Positions 1 through 8,528 of a DNA stretch of 41,161 nt are shown in pieces; the first letter of the stretch is position 1; each line of letters starts with the position of its first letter. The translations under genes and the position numbers were made by a program. Origin of the DNA: Ovoidimarina sp050299695 (GTDB lineage Bacteria; Pseudomonadota; Alphaproteobacteria; Rhodobacterales; Rhodobacteraceae); the NCBI GenBank assembly GCA_050299695.1, contig JBNKWI010000023.1, positions 1 through 41,161 on the forward strand. The letters are read 5' to 3'. The notes below the pieces were generated by a model that saw only the letters and a program-made list of their open reading frames with translations, was not told the origin of the DNA and searched no databases.

Positions 1-1219
1 CGATCTTGCGCGCGCGGGTCACGGTCAGCTTGTCCTCTTCGGAGAGTTCGTCCATCCCGAGAATGGCGATGATGTCCTGCAGCGACTTGTAGCGCTGGAG
101 GATCTGCTGAACGTCGGTGGCCACCTTGTAATGCTCTTCGCCGACAACCGCCGGGTCGAGCAGGCGCGAGGTCGAATCGAGCGGGTCCACCGCCGGGTAG
201 ATGCCCAGCTCCGAGATCGCCCGCGACAGCACGGTCGTTGCGTCGAGGTGGGCAAAGGTGGTGGCCGGCGCCGGGTCGGTCAGGTCGTCCGCGGGCACGT
301 AGACGGCCTGGATCGAGGTGATCGAGCCGGCCTTGGTCGAGGTGATCCGCTCCTGCATCGCGCCCATGTCGGTTGCGAGCGTCGGCTGGTAGCCCACCGC
401 CGAGGGGATCCGGCCGAGCAGCGCCGACACCTCGGAACCCGCCTGGGTGAAGCGGAAGATGTTGTCGACGAAGAACAGCACGTCGGTCCCGGACTGGTCG
501 CGGAACTGCTCGGCCAGCGTCAGGCCGGTCAGCGCGACGCGGGCACGGGCTCCCGGCGGCTCGTTCATCTGGCCATAGACCAGCGCCACCTGCGAGGCCG
601 AGAGGTTGTCGGGCTTGATGACGTTGGATTCGATCATCTCGTGGTAGAGGTCGTTCCCCTCACGGGTCCGCTCGCCCACGCCGGCGAACACGGAGAAGCC
701 CGAGTGCACCTTGGCGATGTTGTTGATGAGCTCCATGATCAGCACGGTCTTGCCCACACCGGCGCCGCCGAAGAGGCCGATCTTGCCGCCCTTGGCATAG
801 GGCGCGAGCAGGTCGACGACCTTGATGCCGGTCACGAGGATCTCGGACTCGGTCGACTGTTCGGAGAATGCCGGGGCCGGCTGGTGGATGGCGCGCTTTT
901 CCTCGGCTTCCACCGGGCCGCCCTCGTCGACCGGCTCGCCGACGACGTTGATGATCCGGCCGAGCGTCGCGTTGCCGACCGGCACCATGATCGGGCCCCC
1001 GGTGTCGCGCACTTCCTGGCCGCGCACGAGGCCCTCGGAGCTGTCCATGGCGATAGTGCGCACGGTGTTCTCGCCGAGATGCTGGGCCACTTCGAGCACG
1101 AGGCGCGAGCCGTTGTTCTCGGTTTCCAGCGCGTTCAGAATTTCGGGCAGGTGCTCGTCGAATTGCACGTCGACGACAGCGCCGATCACCTGGGTGATTT
1201 TGCCTTTTGCTTGTGCCAT
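1..1219 (-). CDS. atpD: F1F0 ATP synthase subunit beta (3' end outside window)
   Basis: Catalytic beta subunit of the F1 sector, which makes ATP from ADP and phosphate at the cytoplasmic face of the membrane. The visible 406 codons start with MAQAKGKITQVIGAVVDVQF, the usual N-terminal beta-barrel. The P-loop GGAGVGKT lies near residue 151. Family members have about 460-475 residues, so roughly the last 60-70 are beyond the left edge. It is the last visible gene of atpH-atpA-atpG-atpD, 22 bases after atpG; atpC would be expected next. The start is the only ATG in place with the conserved N-terminus. Identification is secure. Confidence 0.98.
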   Translation of the reverse strand, partial: MAQAKGKITQVIGAVVDVQFDEHLPEILNALETENNGSRLVLEVAQHLGENTVRTIAMDSSEGLVRGQEVRDTGGPIMVPVGNATLGRIINVVGEPVDEGGPVEAEEKRAIHQPAPAFSEQSTESEILVTGIKVVDLLAPYAKGGKIGLFGGAGVGKTVLIMELINNIAKVHSGFSVFAGVGERTREGNDLYHEMIESNVIKPDNLSASQVALVYGQMNEPPGARARVALTGLTLAEQFRDQSGTDVLFFVDNIFRFTQAGSEVSALLGRIPSAVGYQPTLATDMGAMQERITSTKAGSITSIQAVYVPADDLTDPAPATTFAHLDATTVLSRAISELGIYPAVDPLDSTSRLLDPAVVGEEHYKVATDVQQILQRYKSLQDIIAILGMDELSEEDKLTVTRARKI

Positions 1220-1241
1220 ATCCTATGGTCTCCCGGGTAAC

Positions 1242-2111
1242 TCAGAGCGCCTCGGCGCCCGAAATGATTTCGATCAGCTCGTTGGTGATAACGGCCTGGC
1301 GCGAGCGGTTGAACTCGATGGTGAGCCGGTCGATCATGTCGCCCGCGTTGCGCGTGGCGTTGTCCATGGCCGACATCCGCGCGCCCTGTTCCGAGGCACC
1401 GTTTTCCAACAATGCCGTGAAGATCTGCGTCGCGACCCCGCGCGGCAGGAGGTCCTTCAGGATCTCCTCCTCGTCGGGCTCATAGTCGTAGACGGTGCCA
1501 CTATCGGCCCCCTGGCTTTCGTCGAAGCTCGCCGGGACCACCTGGAGCGCGGTCGGCACCTGGCTGATGACGCTCTCGAAGCGGGCGAAGAAGATCGTCG
1601 CCACGTCGAACTCGCCGGCATCGAAGCGGGTGAGCACGTCCTTCGCGATATCGGCGGCGTTCTGGTAGCCGACGCGCTTCACGTCGCTCAGATCGACATG
1701 GGCGGTCAGGAGATCGCTGTAGTCGCGCCGGAGCTGTTCGCGGCCCTTCTTGCCGACGGTCAGGATCTTGACCGTCTTGCCTTGGCCGCGGAGCTTTTCG
1801 ATATGGGTCTTGGCGAGCTTCACGATCGACGAGTTGAAGCCGCCGCAAAGGCCGCGTTCCGCCGTCATCACGACCAGCATGTGCACGTCGTCCCGGCCGG
1901 TGCCCGACAGGAGCTTCGGCGCGTTCTCCCCGGCCGCCGAGGCAAGCCCGGCCATCACCGCGTTGAAACGGTCGGCATAGGGCCGCGCGGCTTCCGCCGC
2001 ATCCTGCGCGCGGCGCAGCTTGGCGGCGGCGACCATCTGCATGGCCTTGGTGATCTTCCGGGTCGACTTGACCGAGTTGATCCTGTTTCTCAGGTCCTTG
2101 AGACTTGGCAT
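1242..2111 (-). CDS. atpG: F1F0 ATP synthase subunit gamma
   Basis: Central rotor stalk of F1, which couples proton-driven c-ring rotation to the alpha/beta catalytic sites. At 289 residues it has the usual family length. The N-terminal helix begins MPSLKDLRNRINSVKSTRKI with the following KAMQMVAAAKLRRAQ, and the C-terminal helix contains ATRNAGDMIDRLTIEFNRSRQ; both coiled-coil ends are the family hallmark. It lies 21 bases after atpA and 22 before atpD, so co-translation within the atp operon is likely. Nothing unusual is seen. Confidence 0.98.
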   Translation of the reverse strand: MPSLKDLRNRINSVKSTRKITKAMQMVAAAKLRRAQDAAEAARPYADRFNAVMAGLASAAGENAPKLLSGTGRDDVHMLVVMTAERGLCGGFNSSIVKLAKTHIEKLRGQGKTVKILTVGKKGREQLRRDYSDLLTAHVDLSDVKRVGYQNAADIAKDVLTRFDAGEFDVATIFFARFESVISQVPTALQVVPASFDESQGADSGTVYDYEPDEEEILKDLLPRGVATQIFTALLENGASEQGARMSAMDNATRNAGDMIDRLTIEFNRSRQAVITNELIEIISGAEAL

Positions 2112-2132
2112 CTCACTGTCCCCCTACGGTTC

Positions 2133-3670
<1,538 letters not shown>

Positions 3671-3671
<1 letters not shown>

Positions 3672-4231
3672 TATCCGACCTCTTTCATGGTGTTCTGGAG
3701 TGCGGCGAGCTTGGAGCGGATCGAGGTGTCGATCATCCGGGAGCCGACCTTGACGACAAGACCGCCGATGAGGCTTTCATCGACGGCCATATTGATCTTC
3801 ACATCGCTGCCGACGCGCGCCTTCAGCGTCGCGGCGAGCTTCGCCTGCTGGGCGTCGGTGAGCGCCTGGGCGGCGGTGACCTCGGCGGTCACTTCGCCCT
3901 TCTCCTCGGCGATCAGCCGGGCCAGCTCGCGGACGAGCTGCGGCAGCACGAAGAGACGGCGCTTCGACGCCATCAGCGCCAGCGTGTTCCGGAACGTGTC
4001 CGAGAGTCCCATCTTCTCGGCCACCGCGGTGACCGCCTTGCCCTGCGCGTCGCGACTGTAGATCGGCGAGGCGATCAGGGCGCGGAAGTCCGGGCTCGTC
4101 GCGAGCGCATCGCCCAGGGTTTCGGTGTCGGCGCCGAGCGCGTCGAGGCCGCTCGCCTCCTTCGCCAGTTCAAAGACGGCGGTCGCGTAACGGGACGCGA
4201 TACCTGTCGAGATCGAAGCAGATTCGGACAC
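3671..4231 (-). CDS. atpH: F1F0 ATP synthase subunit delta (OSCP)
   Basis: Peripheral-stalk subunit that ties the F1 head to subunit b. The protein starts SESASISTGIASRYATAVFE, the conserved first helix, and ends with the conserved MAVDESLIGGLVVKVGSRMI and IDTSIRSKLAALQ segments. Two in-frame GTG starts exist, at 4237 and 4231. I chose 4231 because it gives 186 residues and places the conserved helix at the N-terminus as in relatives; 4237 would add two residues. There is no ATG alternative. It is the first gene of the operon, with its promoter presumably in the 300-base gap upstream. The F0 genes are not in the window, as is usual for alphaproteobacteria. Confidence 0.95.
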
Positions 4232-4237
4232 GTCCAC

Positions 4238-4541
4238 CCTTCCGTTCTTATTCGCCCGTTGGTCGATCGCGCGGACGCGCTTCCGGGCGTGTTGCCGTAG
4301 GGCGCTCCCTCAAGCACCCTCAAAATCGCCGTGGATGTAGCAGAGCCATCACGGCCCCGCAACCGCCTACATGGTATGGCCGCGAAACGAGAAACTCATA
4401 ACTTTCAATGATTTATGCGGCATGCGACTGTTTGCGCCAGAAACCGGGCAGGAAAAATGCATGCTGGACGGGAGTTTGCACGATTCCGGACGTTCAGACC
4501 GAAATCGGGCTCCCCGACCGAAACACTCCGGTCTGCGCCGC
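4238..4541. other. Intergenic region upstream of the atp operon
   Basis: This stretch of about 300 bases lies between the start of atpH and the end of the AraC-type gene, both on the minus strand. It has no credible gene. An AT-richer patch at about 4380-4460 stands out from the surroundings and is the best place for the atp promoter. I could not fix a convincing -35/-10 pair by eye. Downstream of the AraC-type stop codon I see no obvious terminator hairpin. Confidence 0.5.
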
Positions 4542-5549
4542 TCAAGCGCCGCCCCGGGACTTGCCACGCAGAAATGCCGAGGGCGACTGCCCCGTCACCC
4601 GCGCGAACTCCCGGTTGAAGTTGGATTTCGTGTTGAATCCGCTGGCGAGCATGGCCTCGGTCACGGTCTCGCCACCTTCGAGGAGCGCGCAGGCCTCGCG
4701 CACGCGAAACCCGTTCACATAGCGCGAGACGTTCTCGCCCTGGATCCGGTTGATCGCGCCCGAGAGCTGCTTGATCGGCACATGCAGCCGCCGGGCGAGA
4801 CGAGCCAGCGTCAGATCGGGATCGAGATGGGGCCGGTCCGCCTTCATCAGCGCGTCGAGACGCGCGATAAGCGCCGCATCCTCTTCAGAGGGTCGGGACG
4901 TCAACCGCGCGGGTTCGCCCGATGGCCCCTCGGCCGCACCCTCCGCATCGCGAGCGAGCGACAGGAGGCCGATGCCAAGGAGCGTGAACGAGGTAAAGAC
5001 GCTGATGATGTACGGCCGCCAGTCGGCATGGCCGAGCCCAAGCGCAATGGCGATCAGGAGATCCGACAAAGCCGACAGGATCAGGAGGAGGCCGACGGCT
5101 TGCCAGATCCGGGCCGGTAACGGGCCGGACCCGAGCCGGGCGAGCGGCAGCGCGTCTTCCGCCCGCAGGCGGACCAGGATCGCCGCCCCATAGCCGGCAA
5201 AGAGCGTGGGCAGAACAATGTCGAGCGTGACCGGAGCGAAGACCGCGCAGAAGAGGTTGAAGGCGGGACCGAGCAGATGGAGCCAGTCGCGCTTGCGGTC
5301 GAGAGGGCGCTGGGTGGCGGATTGGAACGTCAGCCAGGCCAGAGGCGGCATCGCAACGGCGGTGGCGAGCTGGGCGGGCCACATCCAGCTCAGCCCGTAG
5401 TGCTGCGTCAGCGAGATCACGAACCCTTGGAGCGCACAGGTCGCCAGCAGCACCGGAAACAGGATCGAGCGGTCGCCGGCCAGCGCGTGGCGCAGGGCCA
5501 GGAGACCCAGGATCAGGGCGATCACGAGCGGAATCGGGAGCGTCAGCAT
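4542..5549 (-). CDS. Membrane-anchored AraC-family transcriptional regulator
   Basis: Probable transcription factor of 335 residues. Residues about 1-200 hold six or seven hydrophobic segments (for example LPIPLVIALILGLLALRHAL at the N-terminus and WQAVGLLLILSALSDLLIAI further on), and the last 100 residues are an AraC/XylS helix-turn-helix pair. The DNA-binding part includes LTLARLARRLHVPIKQLSGAI and the C-terminal FNREFARVTGQSPSAFLRG. The topology suggests a regulator whose sensory domain sits in the membrane; the signal is unknown. It diverges from the secreted hydrolase at 5663, 113 bases away, which is the obvious candidate target. The family is secure, the target inferred. Confidence 0.9.
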   Translation of the reverse strand: MLTLPIPLVIALILGLLALRHALAGDRSILFPVLLATCALQGFVISLTQHYGLSWMWPAQLATAVAMPPLAWLTFQSATQRPLDRKRDWLHLLGPAFNLFCAVFAPVTLDIVLPTLFAGYGAAILVRLRAEDALPLARLGSGPLPARIWQAVGLLLILSALSDLLIAIALGLGHADWRPYIISVFTSFTLLGIGLLSLARDAEGAAEGPSGEPARLTSRPSEEDAALIARLDALMKADRPHLDPDLTLARLARRLHVPIKQLSGAINRIQGENVSRYVNGFRVREACALLEGGETVTEAMLASGFNTKSNFNREFARVTGQSPSAFLRGKSRGGA

Positions 5550-5570
5550 GGGGGCCGCTTAGACCAAGAT

Positions 5571-5598
5571 CCGGTTCTGCACGACCTGAAACCGGTTC
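5571..5598. promoter_or_regulatory. Candidate AraC-type operator, direct repeat
   Basis: The heptamer CCGGTTC occurs at 5571-5577 and again at 5592-5598, exactly 21 bases apart, in the gap between the divergent AraC-type gene and the hydrolase gene. AraC-family proteins often bind direct repeats spaced by two helical turns. The sequence and spacing are observed; binding is inferred. Confidence 0.4.
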
Positions 5599-5662
5599 GA
5601 GGACGCGGGACGGGACCGCCCCATGCGAGGCGGGGCCATCATCCGAACCAAGGAGTAAAGAG

Positions 5663-6682
5663 ATGAAATCCCTGCTTGCCACTTCTGCCCTTGTCCTGAC
5701 GATCGCCAGCCCGGCGCTGGCCGATCCGAGCGTCGGCTTCGACCGGTTCGATTTCCGGGCCGATCATCGCTCGGGCACGATCGCCGCGGGCATCTGGTAC
5801 CCGGTCGGCCGGGCGACCTATGCGGCCACGATCGGCGACAGCCTGGTGTTCGAACCGGTCGAAGCCTATATCGGCGCAGCCTTGCCCGAGGGCGAACTGC
5901 CGCTGATCGTGGTGTCGCACGGTTCGGGCAGCAGCATCGACGGCACTGCCTGGCTCGCCGCAGGTCTGGCCGAGCGCGGCGCAATGGTTCTTGTCCTGAA
6001 CCACCCGGGCACGACGACAGGCGACAGCTCGCCGCGCCGCACCGTTCGCCTGTCGGAGCGGGCGGCGGATCTGAGCGCCGCGCTCGACCATGTGCTGGCC
6101 GATCCGCAGATCGCCGCGCATGTCGACCGGGACCGGATTGCCGCCCTCGGCTTCTCGCTCGGGGGATCCACGGTGCTGGGCATCGGTGGCCTGCGCCTCG
6201 ATTCCGGGGTCTATCGCGACTTTTGCGAAACCCATGGCGAGGCGGCGCAGGACTGTCTGTTCCTGATCCGTGGCGGGGTCGATTTCGAGCATCTGCCGCC
6301 GGAATTCTCCGCCGACATGGCCGATACCCGATTCACATCCATTGTCGCGGTCGATCCCGGCTTTACCTATGCGGCAGCGCCCGAGAGCGCGGCGGCGATC
6401 GCGGCTCCGGTGCAGGTAGTCTCGCTGGGTGACAGCTTTCCCTGGTTCACCACGGATGTGCGCGCAGAGGGCAGCGGGCTGATCGACATGCTGCCGAATG
6501 CAAGGCACGACATCATCCCCAATGCGCACCATTTCTCGTTCCTGCCGGTCTGCAAGGAAAATGCCGCGCAGCTTCTGATCGAGGAGGGCGAGGATCCGAT
6601 CTGCGACGATCCGGAAGGGTGGGACCGTGCCACCACCCACGACGCCTCCATCGAGGCGATCGCGCGGTTCCTGAAGCTGTAG
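5663..6682 (+). CDS. Secreted alpha/beta hydrolase (dienelactone hydrolase/PAF-acetylhydrolase-like)
   Basis: Exported esterase or lipase-like enzyme of 339 residues. A signal peptide covers about residues 1-20 (MKSLLATSALVLTIASPALA). The oxyanion motif SHGSG is near residue 85, and the nucleophile elbow GFSLGG puts the catalytic serine at residue 165. A late His is available in NAHHFSF. Related proteins are annotated as dienelactone hydrolases or platelet-activating-factor acetylhydrolase-like proteins, but the substrate cannot be read from sequence. AGGAG sits at normal spacing before the ATG. The gene diverges from the membrane AraC-type regulator, which may control it. Confidence 0.88.
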   Translation: MKSLLATSALVLTIASPALADPSVGFDRFDFRADHRSGTIAAGIWYPVGRATYAATIGDSLVFEPVEAYIGAALPEGELPLIVVSHGSGSSIDGTAWLAAGLAERGAMVLVLNHPGTTTGDSSPRRTVRLSERAADLSAALDHVLADPQIAAHVDRDRIAALGFSLGGSTVLGIGGLRLDSGVYRDFCETHGEAAQDCLFLIRGGVDFEHLPPEFSADMADTRFTSIVAVDPGFTYAAAPESAAAIAAPVQVVSLGDSFPWFTTDVRAEGSGLIDMLPNARHDIIPNAHHFSFLPVCKENAAQLLIEEGEDPICDDPEGWDRATTHDASIEAIARFLKL

Positions 6683-6780
6683 CGGCGCCCGATCCGGTTG
6701 CGCCCTTCCGTGGCAAACCTGCGGAAGGGCGGATACCGCGGCACCTGGGCCGGAGGGTCGGATACGGCCGAAGCCCAGTT

Positions 6781-7527
6781 TCAAACCGGCTTCGGCGCGG
6801 GCGCGGTGATGCCGTCGAGAACGCGCAGCGGCTTCTTCACCGCTTCGGCCAGGCCGCGCCGCGGCGGGGCGGGGATCTGCTTCTTGACCTCGAGCATCAG
6901 CACCCCGCCGGCGAAGCCGCCCGGGAGGCGCTGGCCGAGCCGTTCCCACATCGCGCCGGTCTTCATCCAGAAGCGGCGGTTGGACGGCGGCTGGAACAGA
7001 GCGGCCTGCGCGCGTTCGGGTACGAAGTCGTGGCTGCGGATCTGGCCCTCGAGCTGACGCATCGAATAGGGCCGGCCGAAGCCGAAGGGCGTCTTGTCGT
7101 TCCTCGCCCAGAGCCCGCCGCGGTTCGGCACGATCATCAGCGCCCGACCCTCCGGCGCGAGCGTGCGGTAGCATTCCTCGAGCACCTGGAACGGGTCCTC
7201 GCTGGTATCGAGCCCGTGCATCAGAACGAGCCGGTCGACGCTGCCGGTCTCGATCGGCCAGAGCGTCTCCTCGCATAGCACCGAGAGGTTCAGTTCCCCC
7301 GGCGGCCAGGGCATCACCCCCTGCTGACCGGGCATCAGCGAGATCACCCGGGCGGAGTCCTGCAGGAACGGCCGCAGGAGCGGCGCGGCGAAGCCGAAGC
7401 CCACCACGCTCAGCCCGTGGGTATCGGGCCAGAGCGCACGGACCTGCTCGCGGATCGCCCGCTGCGCGGCCCGCCCGAGGCCAGTCCGGTAGTAGAAGCT
7501 CCTGAGATCGAGCACGTCGAGGTGCAT
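6781..7527 (-). CDS. Class I SAM-dependent methyltransferase-like protein
   Basis: A 248-residue protein of the methyltransferase type 11 fold. It begins MHLDVLDLRSFYYRTGLGRA, typical of a conserved alphaproteobacterial family found beside gloB. The SAM-binding loop is approximated by LSVVGFGFAAPLL, followed by VDRLVLMHGLDTSEDPFQVLEE (acidic loop) and LAPEGRALMIVPNRGGLWAR. The start at 7527 was chosen because family members begin MHLD; upstream in-frame codons add a poorly conserved extension that runs into the gloB ribosome-binding site. The substrate is unknown. It diverges from gloB with 61 bases between. Confidence 0.85.
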   Translation of the reverse strand: MHLDVLDLRSFYYRTGLGRAAQRAIREQVRALWPDTHGLSVVGFGFAAPLLRPFLQDSARVISLMPGQQGVMPWPPGELNLSVLCEETLWPIETGSVDRLVLMHGLDTSEDPFQVLEECYRTLAPEGRALMIVPNRGGLWARNDKTPFGFGRPYSMRQLEGQIRSHDFVPERAQAALFQPPSNRRFWMKTGAMWERLGQRLPGGFAGGVLMLEVKKQIPAPPRRGLAEAVKKPLRVLDGITAPAPKPV

Positions 7528-7588
7528 TGCGGAGAGTGGTCCACGGGTTAGGATAGGGGCAACCATACTCAAGGAGATCCGAAAAGCC

Positions 7589-8356
7589 ATGCCCCTGGAG
7601 ATCGTCACAATCCCCTGCCGGAGCGACAACTACGCGTTCCTGATCCGTGACGGCGCCACCGGGAGGACGGCGCTCGTGGATGCGCCCGAGGCGGCAGCGC
7701 TCGACGCGGCCTTGCGCGCCCGCGGCTGGGGGCTGGACGAGCTCTGGATCACCCATCACCACGGCGACCACGTGGAGGGCACCGAGGCGCTGCGGCGCGC
7801 CTATGGCTGTTCGGTGACCGGAGCCGCGGCGGATGCGCATCGGCTGCCGGCGCTCGACCGCCGGGTGGGCGATGGCGATACGTTCGACTTCGCCGGGCAC
7901 GAAGTCCGGGTGATGGACGTCTCGGGCCACACCGTCGGGCACGTGGCGTTCTATATTCCCGAAGCGAAGGCCGTCTTCACCGCCGACAGCCTGATGGCGC
8001 TCGGCTGCGGGCGGGTGTTCGAGGGGACCTTGCCGCAGATGTGGGAGTCGCTCTCGAAACTGGCCGCGCTGCCGCCCGAAACGGTGGTGCATTCGGGTCA
8101 CGAATACACCGAGGCCAACGCCCGCTTCGCGGCCACTATTGAACCCGACAATCCCGATCTTATCTCCCGCTCAGAGGCCATCGCGGCCGCGCGCGCGGCT
8201 GGCAAGCCCACGGTGCCCTCGACCCTGTCCGAAGAGCTTGCGACCAATCCGTTCCTGCGCGCCGGAATCCCCGAGGTGAAGGCGCTGCTCGGCATGCCGG
8301 AGGCCACCGACGCCGAGGTCTTTGCGGAGATCCGGGGCCGCAAGGACCGGTTCTGA
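7589..8356 (+). CDS. gloB: Hydroxyacylglutathione hydrolase (glyoxalase II)
   Basis: Zinc/iron metallohydrolase of 255 residues that splits S-D-lactoylglutathione to lactate and glutathione, the second step of methylglyoxal detoxification. The metal-binding motif THHHGDH is at residues 55-61. Further ligands are in SGHTVGH, the FTADSL loop and HSGHEYT, and the C-terminal helical domain (ATNPFLRAG) is typical of glyoxalase II rather than of generic metallo-beta-lactamase-fold proteins. AAGGAG precedes the ATG. It is followed by a bidirectional terminator-like hairpin. Confidence 0.95.
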   Translation: MPLEIVTIPCRSDNYAFLIRDGATGRTALVDAPEAAALDAALRARGWGLDELWITHHHGDHVEGTEALRRAYGCSVTGAAADAHRLPALDRRVGDGDTFDFAGHEVRVMDVSGHTVGHVAFYIPEAKAVFTADSLMALGCGRVFEGTLPQMWESLSKLAALPPETVVHSGHEYTEANARFAATIEPDNPDLISRSEAIAAARAAGKPTVPSTLSEELATNPFLRAGIPEVKALLGMPEATDAEVFAEIRGRKDRF

Positions 8357-8364
8357 CGGCGCCT

Positions 8365-8394
8365 GAAAAATCCTCACGCAACTGAGGCTTTTTC
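8365..8394 (+). terminator. Intrinsic terminator after gloB
   Basis: CCTCA at 8372-8376 pairs with TGAGG at 8383-8387 around a six-base loop. The stem extends through one mismatch into GAAAAA (8365-8370) paired with TTTTTC (8389-8394). The T-run on the plus strand makes it a good rho-independent terminator. It lies nine bases after the gloB stop. Confidence 0.75.
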
Positions 8395-8433
8395 GCCGCT
8401 TAAGAAATTGTGAGCGCGCTGGGACAAAAAAAA

Positions 8434-8466
8434 CTTGAAGGTTCGAAATTAACACCGAACCTTAAT
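8434..8466 (+). promoter_or_regulatory. clpA upstream dyad with CTTGAA box
   Basis: The perfect inverted repeat AAGGTTCG (8438-8445) and CGAACCTT (8456-8463) brackets a ten-base AT-rich spacer, 65 bases before the clpA start. It overlaps CTTGAA (8434-8439), which equals the -35 box of heat-shock sigma-32 promoters. A clear -10 element at standard spacing was not found, so a heat-shock promoter is only a suggestion; the dyad could equally be an operator or RNA hairpin. Confidence 0.35.
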
Positions 8467-8528
8467 CTTAAGGGGCCACGGTCGAGGGGGGCACTCATCC
8501 CTCGGCCAAAGCGGAAGGAGCACGTATC

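Noticed and set aside
8449..8472. CtrA binding site (TTAA-N7-TTAA) before clpA
   Set aside because: The TTAA elements are spaced by nine and two bases, not seven.
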